DNA of 64,000 bases from Pseudomonas marvdashtae (GCF_014268655.2 NZ_JABWQX020000001.1:3130001-3194000); one strand, 5' to 3'; numbered from the stretch's first letter, positions 1 to 9,659 are shown. Notes: generated by a model not told the origin, from the sequence alone. Program-made: numbers and translations.

Positions 1-423
1 AACCCCACCGAAGCCCTGAGCATCGTTGAAAACGCCCTGACCCGGAACAACAACAAGATCGATGGCATCGTCGCCTCCAACGACGCCACCGCCGGCGGCG
101 CCATCCAGGCCCTGGCCGCGCAGAAGTTGGCCGGCAAGGTGCCCATCTCTGGCCAGGACGCCGACCTGGCGGCGGTCAAGCGCGTCATCGATGGCACGCA
201 GACCATGACTGTCTACAAACCGCTGAAATTGATCGCCTCCGAAGCGGCCAAGCTCTCGGTTCAACTGGCGCGCAACGAAAAACCCACCTACAGCTCGCAG
301 TACGACAATGGCAACAAAAAAGTCGACACCATCCTGCTCACGCCCACCGCGCTGACCAAGGACAACATCGACCTGCTGGAAAAGGACGGGTTCTATACCA
401 AGGCACAGATCGCCGGACAATGA
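1..423 (+). CDS. xylF: D-xylose-binding periplasmic protein XylF (C-terminal part)
   Basis: Open from the window edge, so the N-terminus and signal peptide are missing; 140 C-terminal residues are seen. This is the substrate-binding subunit of the D-xylose ABC importer and delivers xylose to XylGH in the periplasm. The sequence shows the periplasmic-binding-protein type 1 pattern DGIVASNDATAGGAIQAL and SGQDAD, which line the sugar cleft in the ribose/xylose family. It lies directly upstream of xylG and xylH in the same orientation. The later ATG at 127 is internal to the domain and is not a start. Confidence 0.93.
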   Translation, partial: NPTEALSIVENALTRNNNKIDGIVASNDATAGGAIQALAAQKLAGKVPISGQDADLAAVKRVIDGTQTMTVYKPLKLIASEAAKLSVQLARNEKPTYSSQYDNGNKKVDTILLTPTALTKDNIDLLEKDGFYTKAQIAGQ

Positions 424-505
424 CCTGAGCGCACTCCCCGCGGGATCCTTATCCGTCCCGCGGGGTTGTCGTTGATGTGTGAGCCCTTTTCTACGAGCCC
501 TCGCC

Positions 506-2062
506 ATGTCCGAATATCTGTTGCAAATGAACGGCATCGTCAAGACTTTCGACGGTGTCAAAGCCCTCAATGGCATCGACATCAAGGTCAAGCCAGGTGA
601 ATGCGTCGGCCTCTGCGGCGAGAACGGTGCGGGCAAATCCACCCTGATGAAAGTCCTGTCGGCGGTCTATCCCTACGGCACCTGGCAAGGTGAGATCCTC
701 TGGGACGGCCAGCCGCTCAAAGCCCAATCGATCAGCGACACCGAAGCCGCCGGGATCGTCATCATCCATCAGGAACTGACCCTGGTTCCCGACCTGTCGG
801 TGGCCGAAAACATCTTCATGGGTCACGAGTTGACGCTGCCCGGCGGGCGCATGAATTACCCGGCGATGATCCACCGCGCCGAAGCCCTGATGCGCGAACT
901 CAAAGTGCCTGACATGAACGTCTCGCTGCCGGTTTCGCAGTACGGCGGTGGCTACCAGCAACTGGTGGAAATCGCCAAGGCGCTGAACAAACAGGCGCGC
1001 CTGCTGATTCTCGATGAGCCCTCCTCGGCCCTGACCCGCTCGGAAATCGACGTGCTGCTGGACATCATCCGCGACCTCAAGGCCAAGGGAGTTGCCTGCG
1101 TCTATATCTCTCACAAGCTCGATGAAGTGGCCGCCGTGTGCGACACCATTTCAGTGATTCGCGATGGCAAACACATCGCTACCACCGCCATGGCTGACAT
1201 GGACATCCCGAAGATCATCACCCAGATGGTCGGGCGGGAAATGAGCAACCTCTACCCCACCGAACCCCATGAAGTGGGCGAGGTGATTTTCGAAGCGCGC
1301 CACATCACCTGCTACGACGTCGACAATCCCAGGCGCAAACGCGTCGACGATATTTCGTTCGTGCTCAAGCGCGGGGAGATCCTCGGCATCGCCGGGCTGG
1401 TGGGCGCCGGCCGCACGGAACTGGTGTCGGCGCTGTTCGGCGCCTATCCCGGTCGTCATGAAGGCGAAGTCTGGCTGGACGGCCAGCGCATCGACACCGG
1501 CACGCCACTCAAGTCCATCCGCGCCGGCCTGTGCATGGTCCCCGAAGACCGCAAGCGCCAAGGCATCATTCCGGACCTGGGTGTCGGCCAGAACATCACC
1601 CTGGCCGTGCTGGACAACTACTCGAAACTGACCCGCATCGACGCCGAGGCCGAGCTGGGCAGCATCGACCGGGAAATCTCGCGCATGCACCTGAAGACCG
1701 CGACCCCGTTCCTGCCGATCACCAGTCTTTCCGGGGGCAACCAGCAAAAAGCCGTGCTGGCGAAGATGCTCCTGACCAAGCCCAGGGTGTTGATTCTCGA
1801 CGAGCCGACCCGCGGCGTGGATGTCGGTGCCAAGTACGAAATCTACAAGCTGATGGGCGCGTTGGCGGCCGAAGGTGTGTCAATCATCATGGTGTCCTCG
1901 GAACTGGCCGAAGTGCTGGGGGTTTCCGATCGCGTGCTGGTGATCGGCGAAGGCCAGCTGCGCGGCGATTTCATCAACCAGCAATTGACCCAGGAACAGG
2001 TGCTCGCTGCCGCGCTCAGCCATCCCGAAGATCCTCACAACAATGATCGGAAGTCCGCGTAG
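506..2062 (+). CDS. xylG: D-xylose ABC transporter ATP-binding protein XylG
   Basis: Cytoplasmic tandem ATPase that powers xylose import through XylH. Two ABC domains are visible: the first has the Walker [10 protein letters not shown] and Walker [12 protein letters not shown], the second has a degenerate loop GLVGAGRTE, the signature LSGGNQQK and Walker [13 protein letters not shown]. This asymmetry is typical of the MglA/XylG/RbsA class. I chose the ATG at 506 (518 residues) because the alignable sequence begins with [15 protein letters not shown]; an in-frame GTG at 479 would add nine residues. The stop codon abuts the xylH ATG, so translation is probably coupled. Confidence 0.95.
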   Translation: MSEYLLQMNGIVKTFDGVKALNGIDIKVKPGECVGLCGENGAGKSTLMKVLSAVYPYGTWQGEILWDGQPLKAQSISDTEAAGIVIIHQELTLVPDLSVAENIFMGHELTLPGGRMNYPAMIHRAEALMRELKVPDMNVSLPVSQYGGGYQQLVEIAKALNKQARLLILDEPSSALTRSEIDVLLDIIRDLKAKGVACVYISHKLDEVAAVCDTISVIRDGKHIATTAMADMDIPKIITQMVGREMSNLYPTEPHEVGEVIFEARHITCYDVDNPRRKRVDDISFVLKRGEILGIAGLVGAGRTELVSALFGAYPGRHEGEVWLDGQRIDTGTPLKSIRAGLCMVPEDRKRQGIIPDLGVGQNITLAVLDNYSKLTRIDAEAELGSIDREISRMHLKTATPFLPITSLSGGNQQKAVLAKMLLTKPRVLILDEPTRGVDVGAKYEIYKLMGALAAEGVSIIMVSSELAEVLGVSDRVLVIGEGQLRGDFINQQLTQEQVLAAALSHPEDPHNNDRKSA

Positions 2063-3199
2063 ATGAACCAGGTCAAACAACTGTTCACCCGCTACAAAAT
2101 GCTTGCCCTGGTGATTGCCGTGGCGATTATCTGGCTGTTCTTCAGTTGGCAAACCGACGGTGGATTCCTGACCCCGCGCAACCTCTCCAACCTGCTGCGG
2201 CAGATGTCGATCACCGGCATCCTGGCCTGCGGCATGGTGCTGGTGATCATCAGCGGCGAGATCGATCTTTCGGTGGGCTCCTTGCTGGGCCTGTTGGGCG
2301 GGCTGGCAGCGATTCTTGACGTGGTCTACCACATTCCGCTGCTGGCGAACCTCAGCGTGGTCGCCCTGTGCGGACTGGTCATTGGCCTCGCCAACGGCTA
2401 CATGACCGCCTACCTGCGCATCCCCTCCTTCATCGTGGGTCTGGGCGGCATGCTGGCGTTTCGCGGCATTCTGCTGGGCATCACCGGTGGCACCACCATC
2501 GCCCCGGTGTCGCCGGAGCTGGTTTATGTCGGCCAGGGTTATTTACCCCACGCGGTCGGCACGGGACTTGGCGTGCTGTTGTTCGCCCTGACCCTGTTTC
2601 TGACCTGGAAGCAGCGGCGCAATCGTGCCCTTCACGGCCTCGCGGCGCATTCTCTGGCGCGGGACGTGGTGCGAGTGGTGTTGATTGGCGCGGTGCTGGC
2701 CGGGTTCGTCTACACGCTCAACAGCTATGACGGGATTCCGGTTCCGGTGTTGCTGCTGCTGGTCCTGCTCGGCGTGTTCAGCTACGTGACCAGCCAGACC
2801 GTCTTCGGCCGTCGCGTCTATTCGGTGGGCAGCAACATGGAGGCCACGCGCCTGTCGGGCATCAACGTGCAGGCGGTGAAGCTGTGGATCTTCGGCATCA
2901 TGGGCGTGATGTGCGCCCTCGCCGGCATGGTCAACACGGCGCGCCTGGCCGCCGGCTCACCGTCGGCCGGCAACATGGGCGAACTGGACGCCATCGCCGC
3001 CTGCTTCATCGGCGGCACCTCCATGCGCGGCGGTTCCGGTACGGTCTACGGCGCGCTGCTCGGTGCTTTGGTCATCACCAGCCTGGACAACGGCATGTCG
3101 ATGCTCGACGTCGACAGCTACTGGCAGATGATCGTCAAAGGCAGCATCCTGGTCCTGGCCGTGTGGGTGGACGTCAGCACCCGCACCGGCAGGCGCTGA
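2063..3199 (+). CDS. xylH: D-xylose ABC transporter permease XylH
   Basis: Inner-membrane permease of 378 residues with about ten hydrophobic segments, of the BPD_transp_2 family used by ribose, xylose and galactose importers. Conserved family segments include GEIDLSVGS, the loop RIPSFIVGLGGM and FGRRVYSVGSN. It starts immediately after the xylG stop codon with no intergenic base. It completes the xylFGH transport operon; no xylose isomerase or regulator gene follows it inside the window. Confidence 0.94.
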   Translation: MNQVKQLFTRYKMLALVIAVAIIWLFFSWQTDGGFLTPRNLSNLLRQMSITGILACGMVLVIISGEIDLSVGSLLGLLGGLAAILDVVYHIPLLANLSVVALCGLVIGLANGYMTAYLRIPSFIVGLGGMLAFRGILLGITGGTTIAPVSPELVYVGQGYLPHAVGTGLGVLLFALTLFLTWKQRRNRALHGLAAHSLARDVVRVVLIGAVLAGFVYTLNSYDGIPVPVLLLLVLLGVFSYVTSQTVFGRRVYSVGSNMEATRLSGINVQAVKLWIFGIMGVMCALAGMVNTARLAAGSPSAGNMGELDAIAACFIGGTSMRGGSGTVYGALLGALVITSLDNGMSMLDVDSYWQMIVKGSILVLAVWVDVSTRTGRR

Positions 3200-3210
3200 T
3201 CACTCACCTC

Positions 3211-3232
3211 GGGGCGGCCTGCCCGCCGCCCC
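3211..3232 (+). terminator. GC-rich hairpin after xylH, possible terminator
   Basis: Eight-base stem GGGGCGGC/GCCGCCCC with a six-base loop, 12 bases after the xylH stop. There is no T-run, so it could act as an RNA 3'-end stabiliser rather than an intrinsic terminator. Confidence 0.4.
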
Positions 3233-3348
3233 TGCCGGATGATTGATCACGACTCGTGTGCAACGCCTTCACTTTAGTGCTCTTGATGCCTGCTTGACGG
3301 TGAATATGCTGTTGGCAGGCAAGCCCCGCCAAGACAAGAAGCGCTCGA

Positions 3349-4770
3349 ATGAACAGCCCGAGAACCCTCTATCAGAAACACATCGACAGCCATACCGTCT
3401 GCCCGCTGGACGACCAGGGTCATGTGCTGCTCTACATCGACCGTCAAGTCGCGAACGAGTACACCAGCCCGCAAGCCTTCAGCGGCCTGCGCGAAACCCG
3501 CCGCAGCGTCTGGCGGCCGAGCGCAACCCTTGCGGTGGTCGACCACGTCAACCCGACGACGCCCCAGCGCATCGCAACCATGCCGGACGCCGGCGGTGCC
3601 CGGCAGGTGTCGTACTTTGCCGAAAATTGTCGCGACTTCGGCATTGAGCTGTTCGATGTACTCGACAAACGCCAAGGCATCGAGCACGTCGTGGCCCCTG
3701 AACAAGGCTTTATCCTGCCGGGCATGGTCGTCGCCGCCGGCGATAGCCATACCACCACCTACGGCGCATTGGGAGCGTTTGGTTTTGGCATCGGCACCTC
3801 CGAAATAGAACACCTTCTGGCAACGCAGACACTGGTCTACAAGCGCTTGAAAACCCTGCGCGTCATAGTGAATGGCGAGCTCGGGGCGGGAGTCACCGCC
3901 AAGGACATCATCATGGCTTTGATTGAACAGATCGGCGCCTCCGGTGCCACCGGATATGCCATCGAATTCGCGGGCCCGGCCATTACCGCCCTGAGCGTCG
4001 AAGCCAGGATGACCATTTGCAACATGGCCGTTGAGGCCGGAGCCCGAGGCGCCTTCATGGCGCCGGATGACAAAGTCTTCGCCTACCTGCAAGCCAAGCC
4101 CCGGGCTCCCCGGAGCGAATTGTGGGAGCGGGCAGTGGCCAAGTGGCGAGCATTGCACAGCGATGAAGGCGCGGTGTTCGATCGGGAAGTGACACTCGAT
4201 GTCAATGCGCTGGAACCCATGGTGACTTGGGGCACCAGCCCCGACCAGGCGTCGCCGATAGGCGCTCGCGTGCCGGACCCATCGGCGCAGCCCGACCCAA
4301 TCCTGCGCCAGGGCCTGCAAAGGGCGCTGGACTACATGGGCTTGACGCCAGGGATGCTGCTCAATGAGGTGGTCATCAGCCATGCGTTCATCGGCTCCTG
4401 CACCAATGCGCGTATCGAAGACTTGCGCGACGCGGCACGTGTCGTACGCGGCAAGCGCGTGGCGGCCCATGTGCGCGCGATGATCGTGCCCGGCTCCACC
4501 GCCGTGCGTGACCAGGCCGAAGAAGAAGGACTGGCCGGGATCTTCCGCGACGCCGGTTTCGAATGGCGCCAGTCGGGCTGCTCGATGTGCCTGGCGATGA
4601 ACGACGACGTACTCGCACCAGGGGATCGCTGCGCATCCAGCACCAATCGCAACTTTGAAGGACGCCAGGGCGCAGGCGCGCGCACCCACCTGATGAGCCC
4701 GGCCATGGTCGCTGCCGCGGCGATAACCGGCCATCTGACTGACGTTCGTTCACTGCTCGCGGAGGCTTGA
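3349..4770 (+). CDS. leuC: Aconitase-superfamily large subunit, LeuC-like
   Basis: A 473-residue protein matching the large subunit of 3-isopropylmalate dehydratase, which isomerises 2- to 3-isopropylmalate in leucine synthesis using a 4Fe-4S cluster. Visible family motifs are AGDSHTTTYGALGAFGFGIG, GSCTNARIEDL and SGCSMCLAMN; the cysteine of the first motif and the two of the last are the cluster ligands. The small subunit follows three bases downstream. There is no leuB or asd beside it, so this may be a second, specialised copy acting on another hydroxy-diacid. The ribosome site is weak (AAGAAG). The family is secure; the precise substrate is inferred. Confidence 0.85.
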   Translation: MNSPRTLYQKHIDSHTVCPLDDQGHVLLYIDRQVANEYTSPQAFSGLRETRRSVWRPSATLAVVDHVNPTTPQRIATMPDAGGARQVSYFAENCRDFGIELFDVLDKRQGIEHVVAPEQGFILPGMVVAAGDSHTTTYGALGAFGFGIGTSEIEHLLATQTLVYKRLKTLRVIVNGELGAGVTAKDIIMALIEQIGASGATGYAIEFAGPAITALSVEARMTICNMAVEAGARGAFMAPDDKVFAYLQAKPRAPRSELWERAVAKWRALHSDEGAVFDREVTLDVNALEPMVTWGTSPDQASPIGARVPDPSAQPDPILRQGLQRALDYMGLTPGMLLNEVVISHAFIGSCTNARIEDLRDAARVVRGKRVAAHVRAMIVPGSTAVRDQAEEEGLAGIFRDAGFEWRQSGCSMCLAMNDDVLAPGDRCASSTNRNFEGRQGAGARTHLMSPAMVAAAAITGHLTDVRSLLAEA

Positions 4771-4773
4771 AGC

Positions 4774-5379
4774 ATGCAACCTTTTGACACCGTCGCTGGC
4801 ATCGCCGCCCCACTGCTGGCGGCCAACATCGACACTGACGTGATCATGCCCAAGCAGTTTCTCAAGGGCATCGACCGCCAAGGGCTGGACCGTGGCCTTT
4901 TTTTCGACTTGAGATGGCTGGAGCCAGGCGTGCCCAATCCTGATTTCGTCCTCAATAGACCCGGCTGGCGCGGGGCAACGTTCCTGGTGGTGGGCGACAA
5001 TTTTGGCTGCGGCTCGAGCCGGGAACATGCTGTGTGGGGGTTGAAGCAGGTGGGCATTCGGGCGCTGATCGGGACGAGCTTCGCGGGGATCTTCTACGAC
5101 AATTGCCAGCGAAACGGGGTACTGCTGATTGAGCTTCCCGAGACCCGGTGGAAGAAGGTCGCGGGCGTTATCAGCCAGGCCGAAACGGCGCACATCAACG
5201 TCAATTTGACTGGGCAGTGCATTGAACTAGCGGACGGTACCGTCGTTGCGTTCGAGATCGACGGACTGCGTAAGCAATCGCTACTGCTCGGGTTGGATGC
5301 CATTGGTGCCACGCTTCAACGCGCGGAACAGATCCGCCGCTTTGAGAGTAAGCACTTGGCGCAAAACCCCTGGTTGTGA
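4774..5379 (+). CDS. leuD: Aconitase-superfamily small subunit, LeuD-like
   Basis: Small (swivel-domain) subunit of 201 residues, close to the usual 200-215. It forms the heterodimer with the preceding LeuC-like protein. Diagnostic segments are NIDTDVIMPKQFLKGIDRQGL near the N-terminus (split here at DTDVIMPKQFLK), NFGCGSSREHAVWGL in the substrate loop and SFAGIFYDNCQRNG. It starts three bases after the leuC-like stop, so the two are one transcription unit. A minus-strand terminator for the next, convergent gene lies downstream. Confidence 0.86.
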   Translation: MQPFDTVAGIAAPLLAANIDTDVIMPKQFLKGIDRQGLDRGLFFDLRWLEPGVPNPDFVLNRPGWRGATFLVVGDNFGCGSSREHAVWGLKQVGIRALIGTSFAGIFYDNCQRNGVLLIELPETRWKKVAGVISQAETAHINVNLTGQCIELADGTVVAFEIDGLRKQSLLLGLDAIGATLQRAEQIRRFESKHLAQNPWL

Positions 5380-5420
5380 TGATTCTGTTGCCGGTCCCGC
5401 AATAACCCGAAAAAAAGGCG

Positions 5421-5460
5421 AAAAAAAACGGCGCCCTCCCTTTCAGGAGAGGCGCCGTTC
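5421..5460 (-). terminator. Intrinsic terminator of the Bax-inhibitor-like gene
   Basis: Read on the minus strand, an ACGGCGCC-containing stem and its complement flank a short loop and are followed by eight T residues. It lies between the convergent leuD-like and yccA-like genes; the plus-strand side lacks a T-run. Confidence 0.85.
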
Positions 5461-5502
5461 CTCAAATCAACAGCTCACACCGAAGCAGACGCTCCAGCAA
5501 TA

Positions 5503-6174
5503 TCAGTCGTCGCGACCCATCAGGCCAAACAGCTGCAACAAGCTGACAAACAGGTTGTAGATCGACACATACAGGCTGACGGTCGCCATGATGTAGTTGC
5601 GCTCGCCGCCGTGGATGATGGCGCTGGTCTGGTACAGGATGCAGACCGACGAGAACAGCACGAAGCCGGCGCTGATTGCCAGTTGGAGGCCGCTGATCTG
5701 GAAGAAGAAGCTAGCCACTACCGCGCCCAGCAACACGAAGAAACCGGCGGTGATGAAACCGCTCAGGAAACTCATGTCCTTGCGGGAGATCAGCACGTAG
5801 GCCGACAGGCCGCCGAATACCAGGGCTGTCATCGCGAAAGCCGAGCTGACCACTTCAGCGCCGCCCTGCATGCCCAGGTAACGGTTGAGGATCGGGCCGA
5901 GCAAAAAGCCCATGAAACCGGTCAGGGCAAACGCCGAAACCAGGCCCCAGGCCGAATCGCGGAGCTTGTTGGTAAGGAAGAACAGGCCGTAGAAACCGAT
6001 CAGCACGACGAAGATATTCGGGTAACCGACACGCATCTGTTGTGCGACGAAGGCCATCACACCGCTGAAAGCGAGCGTGAGTGCCAGCAGGCCATAAGTG
6101 TTGCGCAGGACGCGGCTAACCTCTAGCTGCTCAGCCTGCACGCTGTTGTTCACTGCGTAATCCTGTTCGCGCAT
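5503..6174 (-). CDS. yccA: Bax inhibitor-1/YccA family membrane protein
   Basis: A 223-residue inner-membrane protein with about seven hydrophobic segments, of the BI-1 family; E. coli YccA modulates the FtsH protease. The family pattern is seen in YGLLALTLAFSG near the N-terminus and in the C-terminal block ISAGFVLFSSVCILYQTS. The start at 6174 (MREQDYAVNN) is preferred over the in-frame ATG at 6201 because a GGAGGAG ribosome site sits eight bases upstream. It is a single gene with its own terminator. The function in Pseudomonas is inferred from the family. Confidence 0.9.
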   Translation of the reverse strand: MREQDYAVNNSVQAEQLEVSRVLRNTYGLLALTLAFSGVMAFVAQQMRVGYPNIFVVLIGFYGLFFLTNKLRDSAWGLVSAFALTGFMGFLLGPILNRYLGMQGGAEVVSSAFAMTALVFGGLSAYVLISRKDMSFLSGFITAGFFVLLGAVVASFFFQISGLQLAISAGFVLFSSVCILYQTSAIIHGGERNYIMATVSLYVSIYNLFVSLLQLFGLMGRDD

Positions 6175-6251
6175 GGCGACACTCCTCCGGTTTTGAAACA
6201 TTCAGTGGCATGGATCATAACAGACGCTCTGTAACAAGCTACGTAGAGAGT

Positions 6252-6279
6252 TTGACAGTGTGTTTCATTCGGGTATTAT
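6252..6279 (+). promoter_or_regulatory. Sigma-70 promoter of tRNA-Ser
   Basis: A perfect -35 box TTGACA (6252-6257) and a -10 box TATTAT (6274-6279) separated by 16 bases. The first tRNA base lies 20 bases downstream of the -10 box. Confidence 0.8.
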
Positions 6280-6298
6280 GGCGCCCGCAACGCAATAC

Positions 6299-6386
6299 GG
6301 AGGTGTGGCCGAGTGGTTTAAGGCAACGGTCTTGAAAACCGTCGACTGTAACAGGTCCATGAGTTCGAATCCCATCGCCTCCGCCA
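6299..6386 (+). tRNA. serT: tRNA-Ser (anticodon UGA)
   Basis: The acceptor stem GGAGGTG pairs with CGCCTCC (one G-T pair), the anticodon loop CTTGAAA gives anticodon TGA, and a long variable arm typical of tRNA-Ser is present. The T-loop is GTTCGAATCCC and the encoded 3' end is GCCA. A strong promoter precedes it and an intrinsic terminator follows. Confidence 0.96.
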
Positions 6387-6400
6387 TCTTCTAACGTTAG

Positions 6401-6425
6401 AGCCCTGAATTTTCAGGGCTTTTTC
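6401..6425 (+). terminator. Intrinsic terminator of tRNA-Ser
   Basis: A nine-base stem AGCCCTGAA/TTCAGGGCT with a two-base centre is followed by a run of T residues, 15 bases after the tRNA 3' end. Confidence 0.9.
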
Positions 6426-6475
6426 GTGTCTGGCGTTTGAAAAAACAGTGACGGTCTTCACAAAGGAAACAGTGC

Positions 6476-7363
6476 ATGCCATCTCCAACCCCACTCAAGG
6501 AAAGTAAAGTGAACAGCAAAACCATCGGTTCGATCGCCGCTGCAATTCTCGGCGTGGTCCTGTTATGCGTGTTCTATGGCAGTTGGTACACCGTTGATGA
6601 GACCGAGCGCGGCGTGCTCTTGCGCAACGGAGCCCTGGTCGGCGTGGTTGAACCGGGTTTGTCGTTCAAGATGCCGTTTATCGAGTCGGTCCGCTTGATC
6701 AGCACGCAAAGCCAGGTCACCTCCTACAATGACCTGCAGGCGTACAGCAAGGACCAGCAATCCGCCGAACTCAAGGTGTCGGTGTCCTGGCACATCGCGC
6801 CTTCCGATGTGGCCAAGGTCTATACCCAGTTCAAGGACCTCGAAGGCATTCGGGACCGGATGATCAGCCGACAAGTGCCGACCCAGGTCGAGAACGTGTT
6901 TGGCAAGTTCAACGCTGTCGCCGCAGTGCAGAACCGCGTTCAGTTGGTCAACGATATTTCGGCGGCAATCAAGGCGACGATTACCGGGCCGGTGATCATC
7001 GACAGCGTCCAGGTCGAGAACATCGATTTCAGCGATGCCTACGAAAAAGCCATCGAAGCGCGCATGGCGGCGGAAGTCCAGGTCAAGACCCGTGAGCAAC
7101 AGCTCGCCACCGAGCAGGTCCAGGCGCAGATTCGCGTGACCCAGGCCCAGGCGGAAGCCGATTCGCAGGTTGCCCAGGCCAAGGCAGATGCCCTCGCCAC
7201 TGAACTGCGCGGCAAGGCTGAAGCCGAGGCCATCAAGGCGCGCGCCCAGGCGCTGGCCAGTAACCAGAACCTGGTTGAACTGACCAAGGCCGAGCGCTGG
7301 AACGGCCAGTTGCCCACGACCATGCTGCCAAACACCGCACTGCCCTTCATCGATCTGAAGTAA
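6476..7363 (+). CDS. SPFH/prohibitin-family membrane protein
   Basis: A 295-residue membrane-anchored protein. One transmembrane segment lies at about residues 16-36, followed by an SPFH/band-7 domain (YTVDETERGVLLRNG, MPFIESVR, IIDSVQVENIDFS) and a C-terminal coiled coil rich in Gln, Ala and Glu. It resembles HflK/prohibitin-like proteins that form ring scaffolds for membrane quality control. The ATG at 6476 has AAGGAAA upstream; a GTG at 6509, also with AAGGAAAG, is an alternative that would remove eleven residues. No partner gene is adjacent, and the particular role is unknown. Confidence 0.88.
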   Translation: MPSPTPLKESKVNSKTIGSIAAAILGVVLLCVFYGSWYTVDETERGVLLRNGALVGVVEPGLSFKMPFIESVRLISTQSQVTSYNDLQAYSKDQQSAELKVSVSWHIAPSDVAKVYTQFKDLEGIRDRMISRQVPTQVENVFGKFNAVAAVQNRVQLVNDISAAIKATITGPVIIDSVQVENIDFSDAYEKAIEARMAAEVQVKTREQQLATEQVQAQIRVTQAQAEADSQVAQAKADALATELRGKAEAEAIKARAQALASNQNLVELTKAERWNGQLPTTMLPNTALPFIDLK

Positions 7364-7627
7364 GTCCTGCCCGCGCGGTCAATTCTGGCCGCGCTTCCCC
7401 TACATCGCACCACCGAGGAAACGCAGCCCCGTCTCGTTGACGCTACACTTCGGTCACTGACGCACCCGTTATTCCACCGTTAGCAGGGAGCTCGACGTGT
7501 ACCCAGGCAAAAGCATACCGACGCTACTCCTCCGCTATATCCCCTGCGCAACCTATCGCCCTGATCATTTCCATTCATTGCAGAACCCTGCACGTGCTTC
7601 GACCTCCATCATGAACTGGAGAAACGC

Positions 7628-9421
7628 GTGACCATTCTCTTCAGAAAATACAAATGGCCCGCCTTGTTGGCCGCGGCGCTGATTGTTTTCTCGGCGCTGA
7701 TTTTCTTTTTAATAAAGTCCTACACCTACGACACATCGACTTACTTCGAGTCGCGCGACTTCATTCGCCAACTCAAACAAGCCGACGCGAACTGGAACGT
7801 AAAAATCCTTCGGAAAAAAATAGGCGTCAACAACAACCTTTCGCTCACCCCGCCGCCCGAAGCGCAAAGCCGATGGGAGCAATTGGAGCGACTGAACCAC
7901 TCCGGTCCGCTGGCAACGCTGTGGGCATCAAGGCGCCAGGGCTATGTGGATGCGGTCAAGAACAAGAGCCTGTTGGTGGCGCAATTCGAGCAACACAATG
8001 CCAACTTGCGCACGTCATTGGACGCACTACCGACGGTTGAGGATCAAATACAAACCTTGCTGCAGGAGATGAAAGCCGACGGGGAGATTGCCCGCCTGAC
8101 GGCAGCCTCCAATGTCCTCGACCTGGCGTTGACCACTTTGGAATACGCACTTTACGTCACCTCGGACAAAGCGGTGGAAGTACAGGAGCAGTTAAATGAA
8201 CTCGACCAACACATTGATTCGTTGCCCGCCTCCTCTCGCCCGACCTTTATTGCCCTGATACAGCACGTCAAGACCATCATTCAAGAGCAGCCGTTGGTCA
8301 ACGACCTGCTGGATCGCATCAGCGTCATACCAGTAGCCCAGGAACTGGACAGCATCAACGAGCTGTTGAACGAAACGCAACGCCGAACGGCCGCGACAGA
8401 CCGCCAGTACCATATGTACCTGGCCGTCTGCGCCAGCCTGATGGCGCTGTTGATGATTTACCTTGCCGTGCGGCTGGTGCGCAGCTATTCGGTGATCAAT
8501 CAGATCAACCATGAGCTGCAGGCTTCCAACGACAATCTGGAAGAGCGCGTACAAGAGCGTACGCAGGCGTTGAAAGAGGCCGAGCGCGAGTTGGTGGATG
8601 CTGCACGCATGGCGGGCATGGCCGAGATCGCGACGAACGTCTTGCACAACGTCGGCAACGTGCTCAACAGCGTGAATATTTCAGCGGAGCTGGTGAGCCG
8701 AAAGTTGAAGAACAGCAAGACGCAGGGATTGGGCAGAGCGGTCAGGATGATGAACGAACATACCCAGGATCTGGGCCAGTTCATCACCGAGGACGAAAAA
8801 GGCAAGCTGTTGCCCCGCTACTTCAATGAACTGGCCGACGCCGTTGCCGCCGAACAGGCGCTGCTCATTGAAGAGCTGGCGCAACTGACCAGAAGCATCG
8901 ATCACATCAAGGAAATCGTCACGACCCAGCAAACCTACGCCGGGGCCGCCAGGCTGATCGAGCCACTGAGTATCACCGATCTGTTCGAAGATGCATTGCG
9001 CATGAATTCGGGCGCGCTGAGCCGGCACCATGTCACGGTGATCAAGGATTACCAGGACACACCGGTGATTCTGGGCGACAAGCACCGGTTGTTGCTGATC
9101 CTGATCAACTTGATCAGCAACGCCAAGTTCGCCATGTCCCATATCGAACCGCCTCGGGAAATGATCTTGGGCATTCGGATCGTCGAGCCGGCAACCTTAT
9201 GTATAACCGTCAAGGATCGTGGCGAAGGCATCGCGCCTGAGAACTTGGCCAGGATCTTCAATCATGGGTTCACCACCCGCCAGAATGGCCACGGATTCGG
9301 CTTGCACAGTTGCGCTTTAGCGGCGGTCGAAATGAATGGCCGCCTTCATGTCCACAGTGACGGGCCTGGGCAAGGCGCGGTGTTCACCCTGGAAATCCCG
9401 CTGGACCTGGCGGTTTCCTGA
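7628..9421 (+). CDS. Orphan sensor histidine kinase
   Basis: A 597-residue membrane kinase. Transmembrane segments at about residues 10-30 and 262-282 bound a largely helical extracytoplasmic sensor of about 230 residues. A coiled coil (300-325) leads to the H-box AEIATNVLHNVGNVLNS, where His340 is the likely phosphoacceptor. The ATPase domain has an N-box (LINLISNAKFAM), DRGEGI and FGLHSCALA. No response regulator is adjacent, so its partner is encoded elsewhere. It starts with GTG after GGAGAAA. The 264-bp upstream region shows no further gene. The signal sensed is unknown. Confidence 0.9.
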   Translation: MTILFRKYKWPALLAAALIVFSALIFFLIKSYTYDTSTYFESRDFIRQLKQADANWNVKILRKKIGVNNNLSLTPPPEAQSRWEQLERLNHSGPLATLWASRRQGYVDAVKNKSLLVAQFEQHNANLRTSLDALPTVEDQIQTLLQEMKADGEIARLTAASNVLDLALTTLEYALYVTSDKAVEVQEQLNELDQHIDSLPASSRPTFIALIQHVKTIIQEQPLVNDLLDRISVIPVAQELDSINELLNETQRRTAATDRQYHMYLAVCASLMALLMIYLAVRLVRSYSVINQINHELQASNDNLEERVQERTQALKEAERELVDAARMAGMAEIATNVLHNVGNVLNSVNISAELVSRKLKNSKTQGLGRAVRMMNEHTQDLGQFITEDEKGKLLPRYFNELADAVAAEQALLIEELAQLTRSIDHIKEIVTTQQTYAGAARLIEPLSITDLFEDALRMNSGALSRHHVTVIKDYQDTPVILGDKHRLLLILINLISNAKFAMSHIEPPREMILGIRIVEPATLCITVKDRGEGIAPENLARIFNHGFTTRQNGHGFGLHSCALAAVEMNGRLHVHSDGPGQGAVFTLEIPLDLAVS

Positions 9422-9467
9422 TTCGATAGGCAGCGCGGCGGGTTTGACTGCCCGCCGCGCTTCTCGG

Positions 9468-9659
9468 CTACCGAGTGTTGCCTGGCTGCACGCTACGGCG
9501 CCTCCTGGCCGGTAACGCCGCAGCATAGGCCAGCGCTTCCTCGCGCGAAGCGAAGGAGCCTAACCGGTCGGCCTGGGTACAAACCCGCCACGGGCCGCTG
9601 TTTACGCTGAGCACGTCATAACCATTGATGTGCATTTTCGTCAGCATCGCAGTACTCAT
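9468..9659 (-). CDS. Small hypothetical protein, DUF2188-like
   Basis: A 63-residue protein. The start at 9659 is decided by an excellent ribosome site, AGGAGGTGACG, three bases before the ATG; a longer in-frame start lacks one. The core pattern, an aromatic strand GPWRV, a short loop and a helix SREEALAYAAAL, resembles the small DUF2188 fold. The tail is Arg-rich (RRRR). Function is unknown. Confidence 0.7.
   Translation of the reverse strand: MSTAMLTKMHINGYDVLSVNSGPWRVCTQADRLGSFASREEALAYAAALPARRRRSVQPGNTR

Noticed and set aside
3274..4734. A 486-codon open frame on the minus strand
   Set aside because: It is antisense to the leuC-like gene, has His/Ala/Gly/Arg-rich composition typical of high-GC shadow frames and no ribosome site.
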